DNA of 64,000 nt from Pedobacter zeae (lineage in GTDB: Bacteria; Bacteroidota; Bacteroidia; Sphingobacteriales; Sphingobacteriaceae), in assembly GCF_014196715.1 (NCBI RefSeq), contig NZ_JACIEF010000003.1:525874-589873 (forward strand), read 5' to 3'. Positions 19,400 to 27,888 of this stretch are shown here, one piece after another (within the stretch, counting starts at the first letter, position 1; the number at the start of each line of letters is the position of its first letter). Both the position numbers and the translations under genes were made by a program. The notes beneath the pieces are model-generated. The model worked only from the letters and a program-made list of their open reading frames with translations. It searched no databases and had not been told where the DNA came from.

Positions 19400-19780
19400 C
19401 TAGCCTATAACGGCAATTACAGAGATTTCTAGATTAACATTTTTTGGTAATACAGAAACCTGAACCGTTTCACGAGCTGGAAAATCAGCAGTAAAGTACT
19501 GCCCGTAAACCTCGTTTACCTGAGCAAAGGTACCCATATCACTTAAGAAGATAGTAGACTTTACTACGTTATCGAATGTTAAACCCGCCTCAAGTAAAAC
19601 TGCTTTTAGATTACGCATTACCTGGTGTGTTTCTTCTTCGATATTGCCAATATTCAATTCTCCGTTTTCAGGATTAATGGCTACCTGACCTGATACGAAT
19701 AAAAAGTTTCCGGCCTGTACAGCCTGGCTATATGGCCCAATTGGAGCTGGAGCATTAGTGGTATTGATAATTTGTTTCAT
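19400..19780 (-). CDS. ridA: RidA family reactive imine/enamine deaminase
   Basis: A 126-residue protein with the full YjgF/YER057c/UK114 fold. It contains PIGPYSQAV (13-21), FVSGQVAINPENG (28-40) and FPARETVQVSVLP, where Arg103 is the substrate-binding arginine conserved in active RidA enzymes. These trimers hydrolyse reactive 2-aminoacrylate and related imines made by PLP enzymes. It sits in a leftward operon with a 45-residue membrane peptide upstream and the RarD-like transporter downstream. Confidence 0.93.
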   Translation of the reverse strand: MKQIINTTNAPAPIGPYSQAVQAGNFLFVSGQVAINPENGELNIGNIEEETHQVMRNLKAVLLEAGLTFDNVVKSTIFLSDMGTFAQVNEVYGQYFTADFPARETVQVSVLPKNVNLEISVIAVIG

Positions 19781-19792
19781 ACTATTTTGAGG

Positions 19793-19930
19793 TTATTTGG
19801 CAAGCCACTGGATAAGCTTATAGATGATACCTGCCAGAAAAATTGAAATGGCCAATGCATTGATAAAATGCATAATTTTAATATTGATATTATTTGGCCT
19901 GTTTGGATCCTTTTTTCTAAAGAAGTACAT
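19793..19930 (-). CDS. 45-residue single-helix membrane peptide (DUF6728-like)
   Basis: A short ORF: ATG at 19928-19930, TAA at 19793-19795. It starts MYFFRKKDPNRPNN, a basic, Pro/Asn-rich head, and continues into one hydrophobic helix (INALAISIFLAGIIYKLIQWL). This layout and the FxKKDPNRPN start match, from memory, a short Bacteroidota family annotated DUF6728. It sits 12 bp before ridA on the same strand and is probably the first gene of the ridA-rarD-recG operon. The function is unknown. Confidence 0.72.
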   Translation of the reverse strand: MYFFRKKDPNRPNNINIKIMHFINALAISIFLAGIIYKLIQWLAK

Positions 19931-19975
19931 GATACAAACTTAGCGAAAAAGCTTAACAGGCGAAACTGAATGGCA

Positions 19976-20006
19976 TAAAAAAAGTCCCGATTTGCATCGG
20001 GACTTT
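19976..20006 (-). terminator. Terminator of the OmpA-family gene
   Basis: AAGTCCCGAT (19982-19991) pairs with ATCGGGACTT (19996-20005) around TTGC. On the leftward strand it is followed by TTTTTTTATGCC. It lies about 25 bp past the ompA-like stop codon. Confidence 0.88.
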
Positions 20007-20027
20007 CTTAATTTTTATATTGAAATA

Positions 20028-21374
20028 CTAGTTTCTAGCAGTTTCAACACGACGGTTTTGGATACGACCTTCTTCAGTATCGTTAGAAGCAATTGGATTA
20101 GCTTCGCCATAACCTTTAGTAGCAACTTGACTAGCGTTAACGCCAGAGTTTACTAAGTAAGTTTTAACAGAGTTAGCTCTGTCTTTAGATAATTTCAAGT
20201 TATATGCAGCAGTACCTTCGCTTGAAGCGTAACCGTTTACAGTTACTTTACCACCGTTTTCACGTAACACTGAAGATAATTTATCTAAAGTAGGGTAAGA
20301 CTCAGTTTTTAAAACTGAAGAGTTGAAATCGAAACCGATTTTTTCGAAACCAGTTACATTGCTAGTTGGAGCAGTAGGCTCTGGTGCTTTTGGAAGAGGA
20401 CAACCTGAACCATCAACAGCAGTACCAGCAGGAGTACCTGGGCATTTATCGAACTGATCAGCAACACCGTCACCATCAGAATCTTTTTTCAAATCTTCAA
20501 CAGATTTTTCAACAGCAGAAACACGGTTTTTCAATGCTTCAACTTCTTGACGTAAAGTTGGATCTTTTAACTCATCGTACATAGTAGCTAATGGGTTAGT
20601 CCATTCTAAAGTTGGTTTAGCAGAAGAACCTAAAGAGAATTCTAAACCAGCATAACCGTAAGAGAATTTATCTTTAGTTTGACCTTTTGCATAAACTCCG
20701 TCTAAGTTATCAGCATCAACAAAGTTCATGGTATAACCTAAGTTAAAGTTAACACGCTCAGAAACTTTGAATTTAACACCAGCACCTACTGGAATGTAGA
20801 AACCTTTTACGTAATCTTTAGCATCGTGTCTGTCATCAGCAGGACCAATAGCTTTACCTTTCCAATCGATTACTGAACCATTAGCTAAAGTAATTTTTGG
20901 AGCATAAGCCATATAACCAGCACCAGCTGTTACGAAGAAACCTACTGAGTTTTCACGACGTAAGAAATCGATAGAACCAACATTTACAACTCCACGTAAA
21001 TCAACAGCATATTGTAATTGAGTTTCGAAATCTTTTACAGCTGGGTTAGAAATACCTTCGTTAGTACCTGAAAGTTTACCACGGGTTCCATTTAATTCTA
21101 AACCGAATGAGTGACCTAATTGTTTACGGATGTTTAAACCGTAACCTAAGTTAGCATCCCATTTGTTAAAGTCGTTTGAACCGCCGATTGCTACAACTGG
21201 CATTAAAACGCCACCATGTACACCAATAGACCAAGTTCTGTACTGTCCTCTACCGCCAAATACCTTAACAGCAGAAGAGGTTGCAGGAGCATCCTGAGCG
21301 ACAGCAAGAGAAGCAACTCCTGTTAATGCCACTAAAGAAAGCGCAACACTTTTCTTTAAAGTAGAATAATTCAT
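20028..21374 (-). CDS. OmpA-family outer-membrane protein with TSP3 linker
   Basis: A 448-residue protein that anchors the outer membrane to peptidoglycan. It has a signal peptide (1-26), an N-terminal eight-stranded-type barrel (about 45-250), a short coiled coil (KNRVSAVEKSVEDLKKD), a calcium-binding thrombospondin type-3 segment (DSDGDGVADQFDKCPGTPAG) and a C-terminal OmpA domain (about 345-448) with NLKLSKDRANSVKTYL and IQNRRVE. Its strong biased codon use (GGTTTA/GCTAAC-rich) and excellent promoter and terminator suggest very high expression. This is the typical abundant OmpA/OprF-like protein of Sphingobacteriaceae. Confidence 0.92.
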   Translation of the reverse strand: MNYSTLKKSVALSLVALTGVASLAVAQDAPATSSAVKVFGGRGQYRTWSIGVHGGVLMPVVAIGGSNDFNKWDANLGYGLNIRKQLGHSFGLELNGTRGKLSGTNEGISNPAVKDFETQLQYAVDLRGVVNVGSIDFLRRENSVGFFVTAGAGYMAYAPKITLANGSVIDWKGKAIGPADDRHDAKDYVKGFYIPVGAGVKFKVSERVNFNLGYTMNFVDADNLDGVYAKGQTKDKFSYGYAGLEFSLGSSAKPTLEWTNPLATMYDELKDPTLRQEVEALKNRVSAVEKSVEDLKKDSDGDGVADQFDKCPGTPAGTAVDGSGCPLPKAPEPTAPTSNVTGFEKIGFDFNSSVLKTESYPTLDKLSSVLRENGGKVTVNGYASSEGTAAYNLKLSKDRANSVKTYLVNSGVNASQVATKGYGEANPIASNDTEEGRIQNRRVETARN

Positions 21375-21433
21375 AATCTTTTTTTTCTTTTTTAAGGGTT
21401 AAACAATTTAATTGATTAATTTTTTAGTAATCG

Positions 21434-21463
21434 CAAAATTAAACAAAATTTTAAATTTTCAAA
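21434..21463 (-). promoter_or_regulatory. Promoter of the OmpA-family gene
   Basis: On the leftward strand TTTG (21460-21463) and TAATTTTG (21434-21441) are separated by 18 bp, matching the Bacteroidota -33/-7 pattern. The leader to the start codon would be about 55 nt, AT-rich. Confidence 0.7.
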
Positions 21464-21547
21464 CTTTTATACAAACTCCGTTCCAAACTTCACAGTAAAT
21501 AATCATTTTATTACTTTTGGCCACTTCCATATAAAAATACCATTTTC

Positions 21548-22837
21548 ATGAAATATCCTACTATTGATCAGTCATTATTTATTTTAAATAGAAAAAAATT
21601 TACTAATCACCTAAAAAACAACTCATTAGCTATATTCAATTCAAGTGATGAATTTCCTAGAAGTGGCGATCAGAACTTTATTTTTAAGCAAAATCCAGAT
21701 TTATTTTATTTATCGGGAATTGATCAGGAACAAACCATATTGCTATTATTTCCCGATTGTCCTAATCCCCTGTACAGAGAAGTCCTGTTTTTAAGACAGA
21801 CTAACGATTTCATTAAAATTTGGGAAGGATACAAGTATACCAAAGAACAAGCTAAAGCAGCATCGGGTATTCAGTCCGTATACTGGTTAGAGGATTTTGA
21901 CAATATCCTGCATAGCATTGTGAACTATGCAGAGCATCTTTATTTAAATACAAATGAAAACGACCGATATGCCCACGAAGTCCCTTATCGGGATATGCGT
22001 TTCATTGAGAAAATGAGAGCAAAATATCCCTTGCATCATTATGAACGTTCGGCACCAATTATGCGAAATTTACGCGCAGTTAAATCTGAAATAGAGATTG
22101 AACTAACTAAAAAAGCATGTGCAATAACCCTCGATGCTTTTATCAGGGTATTAAAATTCACCAGGCCCGGCGTTAAAGAATATGAAATTGAAGCAGAGAT
22201 TATACACGAATTTATCCGCCAGGGGGCAACAGGCCACGCTTATACACCTATTATTGCTTCCGGCCATAATGCAAATATTCTGCACTACAATGATAATAAC
22301 CAGGAATGTAAGGATGGGGAGGTAATACTTTTCGATTTTGGGGCCGAATATGCCAATTACAATGCCGATATGAGTAGAGCGATTCCTGTTAATGGCAGGT
22401 TTACACAAAGACAAAAGGATGTATACAATGCCGTATTGCACGTAATGAAAGAATCGATCAAATTAATTGGCGAAGGAACCATATGGAATACCTACCACGA
22501 ACAAGTTGGCGAAATCATGACTGAGCAGCTGGTTAATCTTGGGCTTATTTCTTTATCAGATGTAAAGAACCAAACGGCCGCTTGGCCAGCTTATAAAAAA
22601 TACTTTATGCATGGCAACTCGCATCATTTAGGCATTGATGTACATGATTTTGCCGGAAGGTACACACCATTTGCAGCAGGCAATATCCTTACTGTAGAAC
22701 CGGGTATTTATATACCAGAAGAAAATCTGGGCATCCGTTTAGAAAACAACATTCTCATTACTCCGGATGGAAATGTAGACCTCATGGCCGATATCCCATT
22801 AGCTGCTGAAGAGATTGAAGACATCATGAACAGTTAA
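21548..22837 (+). CDS. pepP: M24 metallopeptidase, Xaa-Pro aminopeptidase type
   Basis: A 429-residue enzyme. The N-terminal AMP_N domain (about 1-150, with QNPDLFYLSGIDQEQ) precedes a pita-bread catalytic domain. The five metal ligands are visible: Asp263 (FDFGAEY), Asp274 (YNADMSR), His359 (HGNSHHLG), Glu384 (VEPGIYI) and Glu399 (IRLENN). It should remove the N-terminal residue ahead of proline in the cytoplasm. It stands alone between the divergent OmpA gene and the convergent meaB gene. Confidence 0.92.
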   Translation: MKYPTIDQSLFILNRKKFTNHLKNNSLAIFNSSDEFPRSGDQNFIFKQNPDLFYLSGIDQEQTILLLFPDCPNPLYREVLFLRQTNDFIKIWEGYKYTKEQAKAASGIQSVYWLEDFDNILHSIVNYAEHLYLNTNENDRYAHEVPYRDMRFIEKMRAKYPLHHYERSAPIMRNLRAVKSEIEIELTKKACAITLDAFIRVLKFTRPGVKEYEIEAEIIHEFIRQGATGHAYTPIIASGHNANILHYNDNNQECKDGEVILFDFGAEYANYNADMSRAIPVNGRFTQRQKDVYNAVLHVMKESIKLIGEGTIWNTYHEQVGEIMTEQLVNLGLISLSDVKNQTAAWPAYKKYFMHGNSHHLGIDVHDFAGRYTPFAAGNILTVEPGIYIPEENLGIRLENNILITPDGNVDLMADIPLAAEEIEDIMNS

Positions 22838-22872
22838 ATCGGTTTGCAATTTCCAGTAAAAAAGCCAACCCC

Positions 22873-23772
22873 TTAGCTTTCATTCACAAATTCTTCTGCA
22901 AAACGGTAAATATTAAAATTGTCAAGTTTAATGGCTGCCTGGATTCGTTCAAGCAGCCTTTTTTTATCAATGTGCTGCATTTTTTGATGCTGAATAATTT
23001 TCCAGGCTTTCTCCGCAAATAGAAAAACCCTTCGGCTGTGATCGGGAGTAAGAGGTTGGATTATCCAAGCGCACAATTCATCAATACCCGTATTTTTATC
23101 TGCCACTGTTTTTAATATCGGTATAGCTTTCGTCCCCTGATGAACAATTTTCTTCAGGTTATTGGCAAAAACATCGGCACCTTCCCTATCAGCCTTATTG
23201 ATCACAAAACAATCGGCAATTTCCATCAGACCCGATTTTATGTGCTGAACTTCATCCCCCGATTCTGGCACCAATACAACAACAGTTTTATCCGCAAGTC
23301 CGGCAATTTCCACTTCTGATTGTCCAACACCAACCGTTTCAACAATGATCAGGTCAAAATTGGAGCCTTTTAAAACATCAACCATTTCGATGGTTTTTGC
23401 AGAAATTCCACCCAGCGCACCTCTCGTAGCCAACGACCGGATATATACATTTGGATTGTTAAACTGGTTGGACATGCGGATACGATCGCCTAGCAGAGAA
23501 CCAAAATTAAACGGAGAAGTAGGATCGATCGCCAAAATTGCAATACATTTTCCAATCGCTGCAAAATAATTCGTTACCGCATTTACAAGCGTACTTTTAC
23601 CTGCTCCCGGGGGGCCGGTAATCCCCAGAACAGTTGTATTGGCTTTACTGTCTAACCCCTTTAAAATGGAATCGGCCGGACCAATATTATTTTCGACGAA
23701 TGTTAACGCTCTTGCTAAAGCTTTATAATTCCCTGCTTTTACTTCGCTTAAAATGGATAGATGCGTATTCAT
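22873..23772 (-). CDS. meaB: MeaB/ArgK-type G protein, methylmalonyl-CoA mutase chaperone
   Basis: A 299-residue GTPase. I start it at ATG 23772 (MNTHLSILSEVKAGNYKALARAL) because the longer form begins with TTG and a hydrophobic tail unlike the family. Walker A GPPGAGKST is at 53-61, the Walker B region reads LIIVETVGVGQSEVEI, and the base-recognition motif is VINKADREGADV. MeaB loads and protects adenosylcobalamin in methylmalonyl-CoA mutase. The mutase genes are not in this window. It diverges from a glycosyltransferase gene with 58 bp between starts. Confidence 0.93.
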   Translation of the reverse strand: MNTHLSILSEVKAGNYKALARALTFVENNIGPADSILKGLDSKANTTVLGITGPPGAGKSTLVNAVTNYFAAIGKCIAILAIDPTSPFNFGSLLGDRIRMSNQFNNPNVYIRSLATRGALGGISAKTIEMVDVLKGSNFDLIIVETVGVGQSEVEIAGLADKTVVVLVPESGDEVQHIKSGLMEIADCFVINKADREGADVFANNLKKIVHQGTKAIPILKTVADKNTGIDELCAWIIQPLTPDHSRRVFLFAEKAWKIIQHQKMQHIDKKRLLERIQAAIKLDNFNIYRFAEEFVNES

Positions 23773-23781
23773 CAATAAAAC

Positions 23782-23789
23782 TATCTTTG
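23782..23789 (+). promoter_or_regulatory. -7 box for the first glycan-cluster glycosyltransferase
   Basis: TATCTTTG fits TAnnTTTG exactly and lies 42 bp before the start codon at 23831. Confidence 0.55.
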
Positions 23790-23830
23790 TACAAATAAAC
23801 AAAAATTATCAGCTACCAAGCACGCCCATC

Positions 23831-24706
23831 ATGAAAGTGACCGGTTTTTCCTTTTTAAGAAACGCAATTGTAAACGATTATCCGGCAAAAGAAGCCATAC
23901 TTTCGATATTACCCCTGTGTGATGATTTTATAGTTGCATTGGGCAATTCATCTGATGAAACATCAGAAATGGTTAAAAGTATCGACCCGAAGATCAGGAC
24001 AATTGATACAGTTTGGGATGACAGCATTCGCGAAGGTGGACGTGTTTTTGCCGACGAAACCAATAAAGCTTTGGCAGAAATAAGCGAAGATACCGATTGG
24101 ATGATCTACATTCAGGGTGATGAAGCCATACACGAAGACTATCTTCCACTGATTAAAAAAGAAATGGAGCAGGAGCTGAACAACAGCAAGGTTGAGGCTC
24201 TACTTTTAAAGTATAAGCATTTTTATGCCTCTTATGATTATCTGGCAGAATCCAGGCGCTGGTACAGAAGAGAAGTCAGGATTATCAAAAACCTGCCTGG
24301 GGTTCGCTCTTACCGTGATGCCCAGGGCTTCAGGATTAATGACAGGAAGTTGAAGGCTAAATTAATCGATGCCTACGTTTATCATTATGGCTGGGTAAAA
24401 CCGCCAAAAGGCCTGCAGGGTAAAGTGCGTAATTTTAACCAATTTTATCAAACACCGGAATGGATAGAGGAGAATTACCCTATCCAGGATACCTATGATA
24501 TGCACAATGCCGACCGTTTGGTTCATTTTAAGGGTAGCCACCCAAAAGTGATGCAGGCCAGAATTGCCGCCGCAAACTGGAAATTTGATAAAGATTTAAC
24601 TAAAGAAACCCCAAAAATGAATTTCCGCAGAAGGCTGCTACAGAAAATTGAAGATTTAACCGGATTGCGCCTGTTCGAATACCGTAACTATAAAATGGTA
24701 AAGTAG
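23831..24706 (+). CDS. Glycosyltransferase family 2-like protein
   Basis: A 291-residue protein. I start it at ATG 23831 (MKVTGFSFLRNAIVND), since the upstream part overlaps the meaB promoter and start. The N-terminal half has a GT-A-type layout: FSFLRN and LPLCDDFIVALGNSSDET, then WMIYIQGDEAIHEDYL, where the QGDE carries the metal-binding acid residues. The C-terminal half (LIDAYVYHYGWVKPPKGLQGK) is typical of Bacteroidota proteins annotated as glycosyltransferases. It opens the glycan cluster. Acceptor and donor are unknown. Confidence 0.78.
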   Translation: MKVTGFSFLRNAIVNDYPAKEAILSILPLCDDFIVALGNSSDETSEMVKSIDPKIRTIDTVWDDSIREGGRVFADETNKALAEISEDTDWMIYIQGDEAIHEDYLPLIKKEMEQELNNSKVEALLLKYKHFYASYDYLAESRRWYRREVRIIKNLPGVRSYRDAQGFRINDRKLKAKLIDAYVYHYGWVKPPKGLQGKVRNFNQFYQTPEWIEENYPIQDTYDMHNADRLVHFKGSHPKVMQARIAAANWKFDKDLTKETPKMNFRRRLLQKIEDLTGLRLFEYRNYKMVK

Positions 24707-24725
24707 GCCACAACTTAAATCTGTC

Positions 24726-24733
24726 TATATTTG
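24726..24733 (+). promoter_or_regulatory. -7 box for the GT4 gene
   Basis: TATATTTG (TAnnTTTG) lies 24 bp before the start codon at 24757, followed by GC as in many Bacteroidota promoters. Confidence 0.6.
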
Positions 24734-24756
24734 CATCAACTAATAAATGTTATTGA

Positions 24757-25827
24757 ATGAAAAAGCCTAAAGTCTTAGTCACCTTTGATTCGATGAAAGA
24801 TGCCAATTGTGGCTATTTCTCCTTTGGAAAAGGGCTGGGCGATGCACTGATCCAGGAAAACAAAGGTAAATTTGATTTAAAATTTTATCTCTTTAAACAC
24901 ACTCAATATCTTTTTAACGGCCTGGTTGATATCATCTATCTCTCCAGATTAGACCGGTTGTTCTTTAAGGGCAAAAATGATTTCGATGTGGTCCATTTAT
25001 CCGATCAAACCTGCAGGTTAAGGCCCAAAAGGGTTAATGCAAAAAAAATAATGACCATTCATGACATGAATAAGGTACATTTAAAGTTTAGTAAGCCACA
25101 CAGGATCAAAGTATATTTAAAAAAACTGGGTAAACTGATTTCACAATGCGACAAAATCGTATGCATTTCGCAGTTTGTTGCAAATGACGTAGCCCACTAT
25201 TTTCCGGAGGCCAAAGCGAAAGTTAGCGTAATTTATAATGGTGCCGATAAGTTGATTTCGGATGAAAAACATCAACCAAGCTTTGTCCCACCAAAACCTT
25301 TCCTGTTTACCATAGGATTATTATCCGTACAAAAAGGATTCCACCTGCTGCCAGCCTTATTAAAAGATAACGACTTTCATCTTGTTATTTCGGGTAGGGA
25401 AACCCCACATAAACAAAGGATTTTGGAAGAAGCTGAAAAATACGATTGTTTAGACAGGGTACACATCACAGGGCCGATCTCTGATGAAGATAAGGCCTGG
25501 TATTATAAAAATTGTGATGCTTTTTTATTCCCTTCTGTTGCCGAAGGCTTTGGACTTCCTGTAATTGAGGCGATGCATTTCGGGAAACCCGTTTTCCTCT
25601 CAAAATTTACTTCACTCCCTGAGGTTGGTGGCGATGTTGCTTACTATTTTGATAATTTTGAGCCTCAACATATGCAGGAGGTGTTTACTGCCGGAATGGT
25701 TGATTTCATACAAAACAATCGTGGTGAAGAAGCAAAAGCCCAGGCCGAAAAGTTTTCGTGGGAAATTGCCGCGAAACAGTACATGAATTTATATCAGCAC
25801 TGCCTGGGAAACAGCAAAGAAAAATAG
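24757..25827 (+). CDS. Glycosyltransferase family 4 protein
   Basis: A 356-residue GT-B enzyme. The C-terminal donor-binding domain contains FLFTIGLLSVQKGFHLLP, a conserved Lys/Gly pair, and FPSVAEGFGLPVIEAMHFGKPV, the EX7E signature of retaining GT4 enzymes. The N-terminal half has the acceptor-domain start and TIHDMNKVHLKFSK. It probably adds a sugar during surface-glycan assembly. It follows the GT2-like gene by 50 bp with its own -7 box. Confidence 0.88.
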   Translation: MKKPKVLVTFDSMKDANCGYFSFGKGLGDALIQENKGKFDLKFYLFKHTQYLFNGLVDIIYLSRLDRLFFKGKNDFDVVHLSDQTCRLRPKRVNAKKIMTIHDMNKVHLKFSKPHRIKVYLKKLGKLISQCDKIVCISQFVANDVAHYFPEAKAKVSVIYNGADKLISDEKHQPSFVPPKPFLFTIGLLSVQKGFHLLPALLKDNDFHLVISGRETPHKQRILEEAEKYDCLDRVHITGPISDEDKAWYYKNCDAFLFPSVAEGFGLPVIEAMHFGKPVFLSKFTSLPEVGGDVAYYFDNFEPQHMQEVFTAGMVDFIQNNRGEEAKAQAEKFSWEIAAKQYMNLYQHCLGNSKEK

Positions 25828-25860
25828 GCTATTAATCAAAAACCAGCAATATAGAAAAAA

Positions 25861-25882
25861 GTTAATAGTGAGGACTATTAAC
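25861..25882. terminator. Hairpin after the GT4 gene
   Basis: GTTAATAGT and ACTATTAAC form a perfect 9-bp stem around GAGG, 33 bp past the stop; A-rich and T-rich tracts flank it (TTTTTCT after 7 bases). It is a plausible but weak terminator. Confidence 0.5.
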
Positions 25883-25966
25883 GGTCTACTTTTTCTAAAA
25901 CAGCATATCTGCCAATTCCAAAAAACCAAGAATTGTAATTTTAATTCTGCCAGGAGCCTGCATCTT

Positions 25967-25995
25967 ATTGATATGTATGAAAAACCGTACATTTG
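25967..25995 (+). promoter_or_regulatory. Promoter of the MsbA-like ABC gene
   Basis: TTG at 25968-25970 and TACATTTG at 25988-25995 are separated by 17 bp. The leader is about 60 nt and includes the G/C-rich inverted word GGCGGGGTATTCCCCC. Confidence 0.55.
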
Positions 25996-26062
25996 CCTGA
26001 ACTTTATTATATTTTTTACGGCGGGGTATTCCCCCTGAATTCCGTTACATACATTAACATTA

Positions 26063-27880
26063 ATGAAAACTTATTTTCGTTTATTATCATTTGCCAAGCC
26101 TATTGAAAAGTTTGCAATACCTTATGTAATTACCACATTGTTTGCAATTTTTTTTAATACTTTTCTTTTTACATTGTTGGGCCCTTTAATGCAGGCCCTG
26201 TTTTTGGGGAAATGCGATCCGGCCAAAATTGCAGAAGAGAAAAGCGACTGGGATTTATTGGGCCGCTTTAACAATTACATAGATGGCATTATTGCAGAGG
26301 ATAAAATCCTGGCGTTAAAAGTAATTTGCGTAGTTATTATTGGAACGGTATTTCTTGCTAATTTTTTCCGTTATTTTTCTCAACGTTTTATGGAAGATTT
26401 ACGTGTACACACGCTCTTAAACATCCGTAAAACCGTTTTTAATAATGTAATGAACTTACATGTTGGCTACTTTAATAATGAGCGCAAGGGCGATATTATA
26501 TCAAAAGTGGCCTCTGATGTTCAGGTGGTCCAGTTTACGGTTACCAACACGTTGCAGGTAGTTTTCAAGGAACCCTTACAACTACTTTTTTTTATTGGTG
26601 TGCTGATTTCTATATCTGTCAAATTAACCTTATTTTCTCTGCTGGTAATTCCGGTTTCGGGCTTTATCATCAGTAAAATCGTGAAAAGATTAAAACAACA
26701 GGCCACACAGTCACACGAATCTTTTGCAAAGATGATCGGCTTTTTGGATGAATCGCTTAGTGGCATAAAGATTATCAAAGCCTTTAACTCTACCGAACGT
26801 ACAAAGGAAAAGTTTGATACCGAAAACAGGTTTTATTCGTTTTTAAATAGAAAAATGGCCAGAAGGCAACAATTGGCTTCTCCGGTTTCTCAAACGTTGG
26901 GTGTTTTGGTGGTTGTATTTATTCTTTTATATGGTGGTACCCTGATATTGAGTGGAGAAGGCGATTTGAAAGCAGCAGAATTTGTGGTTTACCTTGCTAC
27001 TTTTTCACAGGTACTACAGCCGGTAAAAGCCCTTGCCGATTCTTTTAGCGGCATCCACTCTGGTATCGCTGCTGGCGAACGCGTATTAGACCTGATCGAT
27101 ACCGAACCTGCGCTTAAAAATAAAGCCGGAGCAGAAACATTAGGCGATTTCAGTACTGCCTTAACCTTAAAGGATGTTTCATTCAATTATGGCGATAAAG
27201 AGGTATTAAAAAATATTAACATTGATATAGAAAAAGGTAAAACAGTGGCTCTGGTGGGCCCTTCCGGAGGTGGCAAAAGCACGTTGATGGATTTACTACC
27301 ACGTTTTCATGATCCAAAATCGGGGGTTATCAAAATCGATGGTCATGATTACCGGGACCTTACAGTAGAAAGTATCCGTTCGCAAATGGGTATCGTTAAC
27401 CAGGAGTCGTTTTTATTTAACGACACCATTTTTAATAATATCGCTTTTGCGAAGCCAGATGCAACCGAAGAAGAAGTTATGGCGGCGGCGAAAATTGCAA
27501 ATGCACACGATTTTATCCTCAATACAGAAAATGGTTACCAAACCAATGTGGGCGACAGGGGCAATAAATTATCTGGCGGGCAAAAACAACGGGTTTGTAT
27601 TGCCAGGGCAGTTTTGGCCAACCCACCCATTATGCTTTTAGATGAAGCTACATCAGCCTTAGATACTGAATCTGAAAAACTGGTACAGGACGCGTTAAAT
27701 AATTTAATGAAAAACCGTACTTCAATTGTCATAGCGCACCGTTTAAGTACCATACAACATGCGGATAAAATTGTGGTGATTGATAAAGGCGAAGTTGTAG
27801 AAAACGGAAGTCATAACGAATTGATGAATAAAAATGGTTTATACAGGCGTTTAATCGACATGCAGGCCTTTAACGATTAA
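26063..27880 (+). CDS. MsbA-like ABC transporter
   Basis: A 605-residue ABC half-transporter with six N-terminal membrane helices and a C-terminal ATPase. Walker A is GPSGGGKST (about 400), the signature LSGGQKQR (about 503), Walker B IMLLDEATSALD and switch His IAHRLSTI. The SRxFMEDLRVHTLLNIRKTVF intracellular loop is typical of lipid A or glycolipid flippases of this class. Position inside the glycan cluster suggests it flips a lipid-linked glycan or lipid A core, but nothing proves the substrate. It is 8 bp ahead of the next glycosyltransferase and co-transcribed with it. Confidence 0.88.
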   Translation: MKTYFRLLSFAKPIEKFAIPYVITTLFAIFFNTFLFTLLGPLMQALFLGKCDPAKIAEEKSDWDLLGRFNNYIDGIIAEDKILALKVICVVIIGTVFLANFFRYFSQRFMEDLRVHTLLNIRKTVFNNVMNLHVGYFNNERKGDIISKVASDVQVVQFTVTNTLQVVFKEPLQLLFFIGVLISISVKLTLFSLLVIPVSGFIISKIVKRLKQQATQSHESFAKMIGFLDESLSGIKIIKAFNSTERTKEKFDTENRFYSFLNRKMARRQQLASPVSQTLGVLVVVFILLYGGTLILSGEGDLKAAEFVVYLATFSQVLQPVKALADSFSGIHSGIAAGERVLDLIDTEPALKNKAGAETLGDFSTALTLKDVSFNYGDKEVLKNINIDIEKGKTVALVGPSGGGKSTLMDLLPRFHDPKSGVIKIDGHDYRDLTVESIRSQMGIVNQESFLFNDTIFNNIAFAKPDATEEEVMAAAKIANAHDFILNTENGYQTNVGDRGNKLSGGQKQRVCIARAVLANPPIMLLDEATSALDTESEKLVQDALNNLMKNRTSIVIAHRLSTIQHADKIVVIDKGEVVENGSHNELMNKNGLYRRLIDMQAFND

Positions 27881-27888
27881 TATATCGG

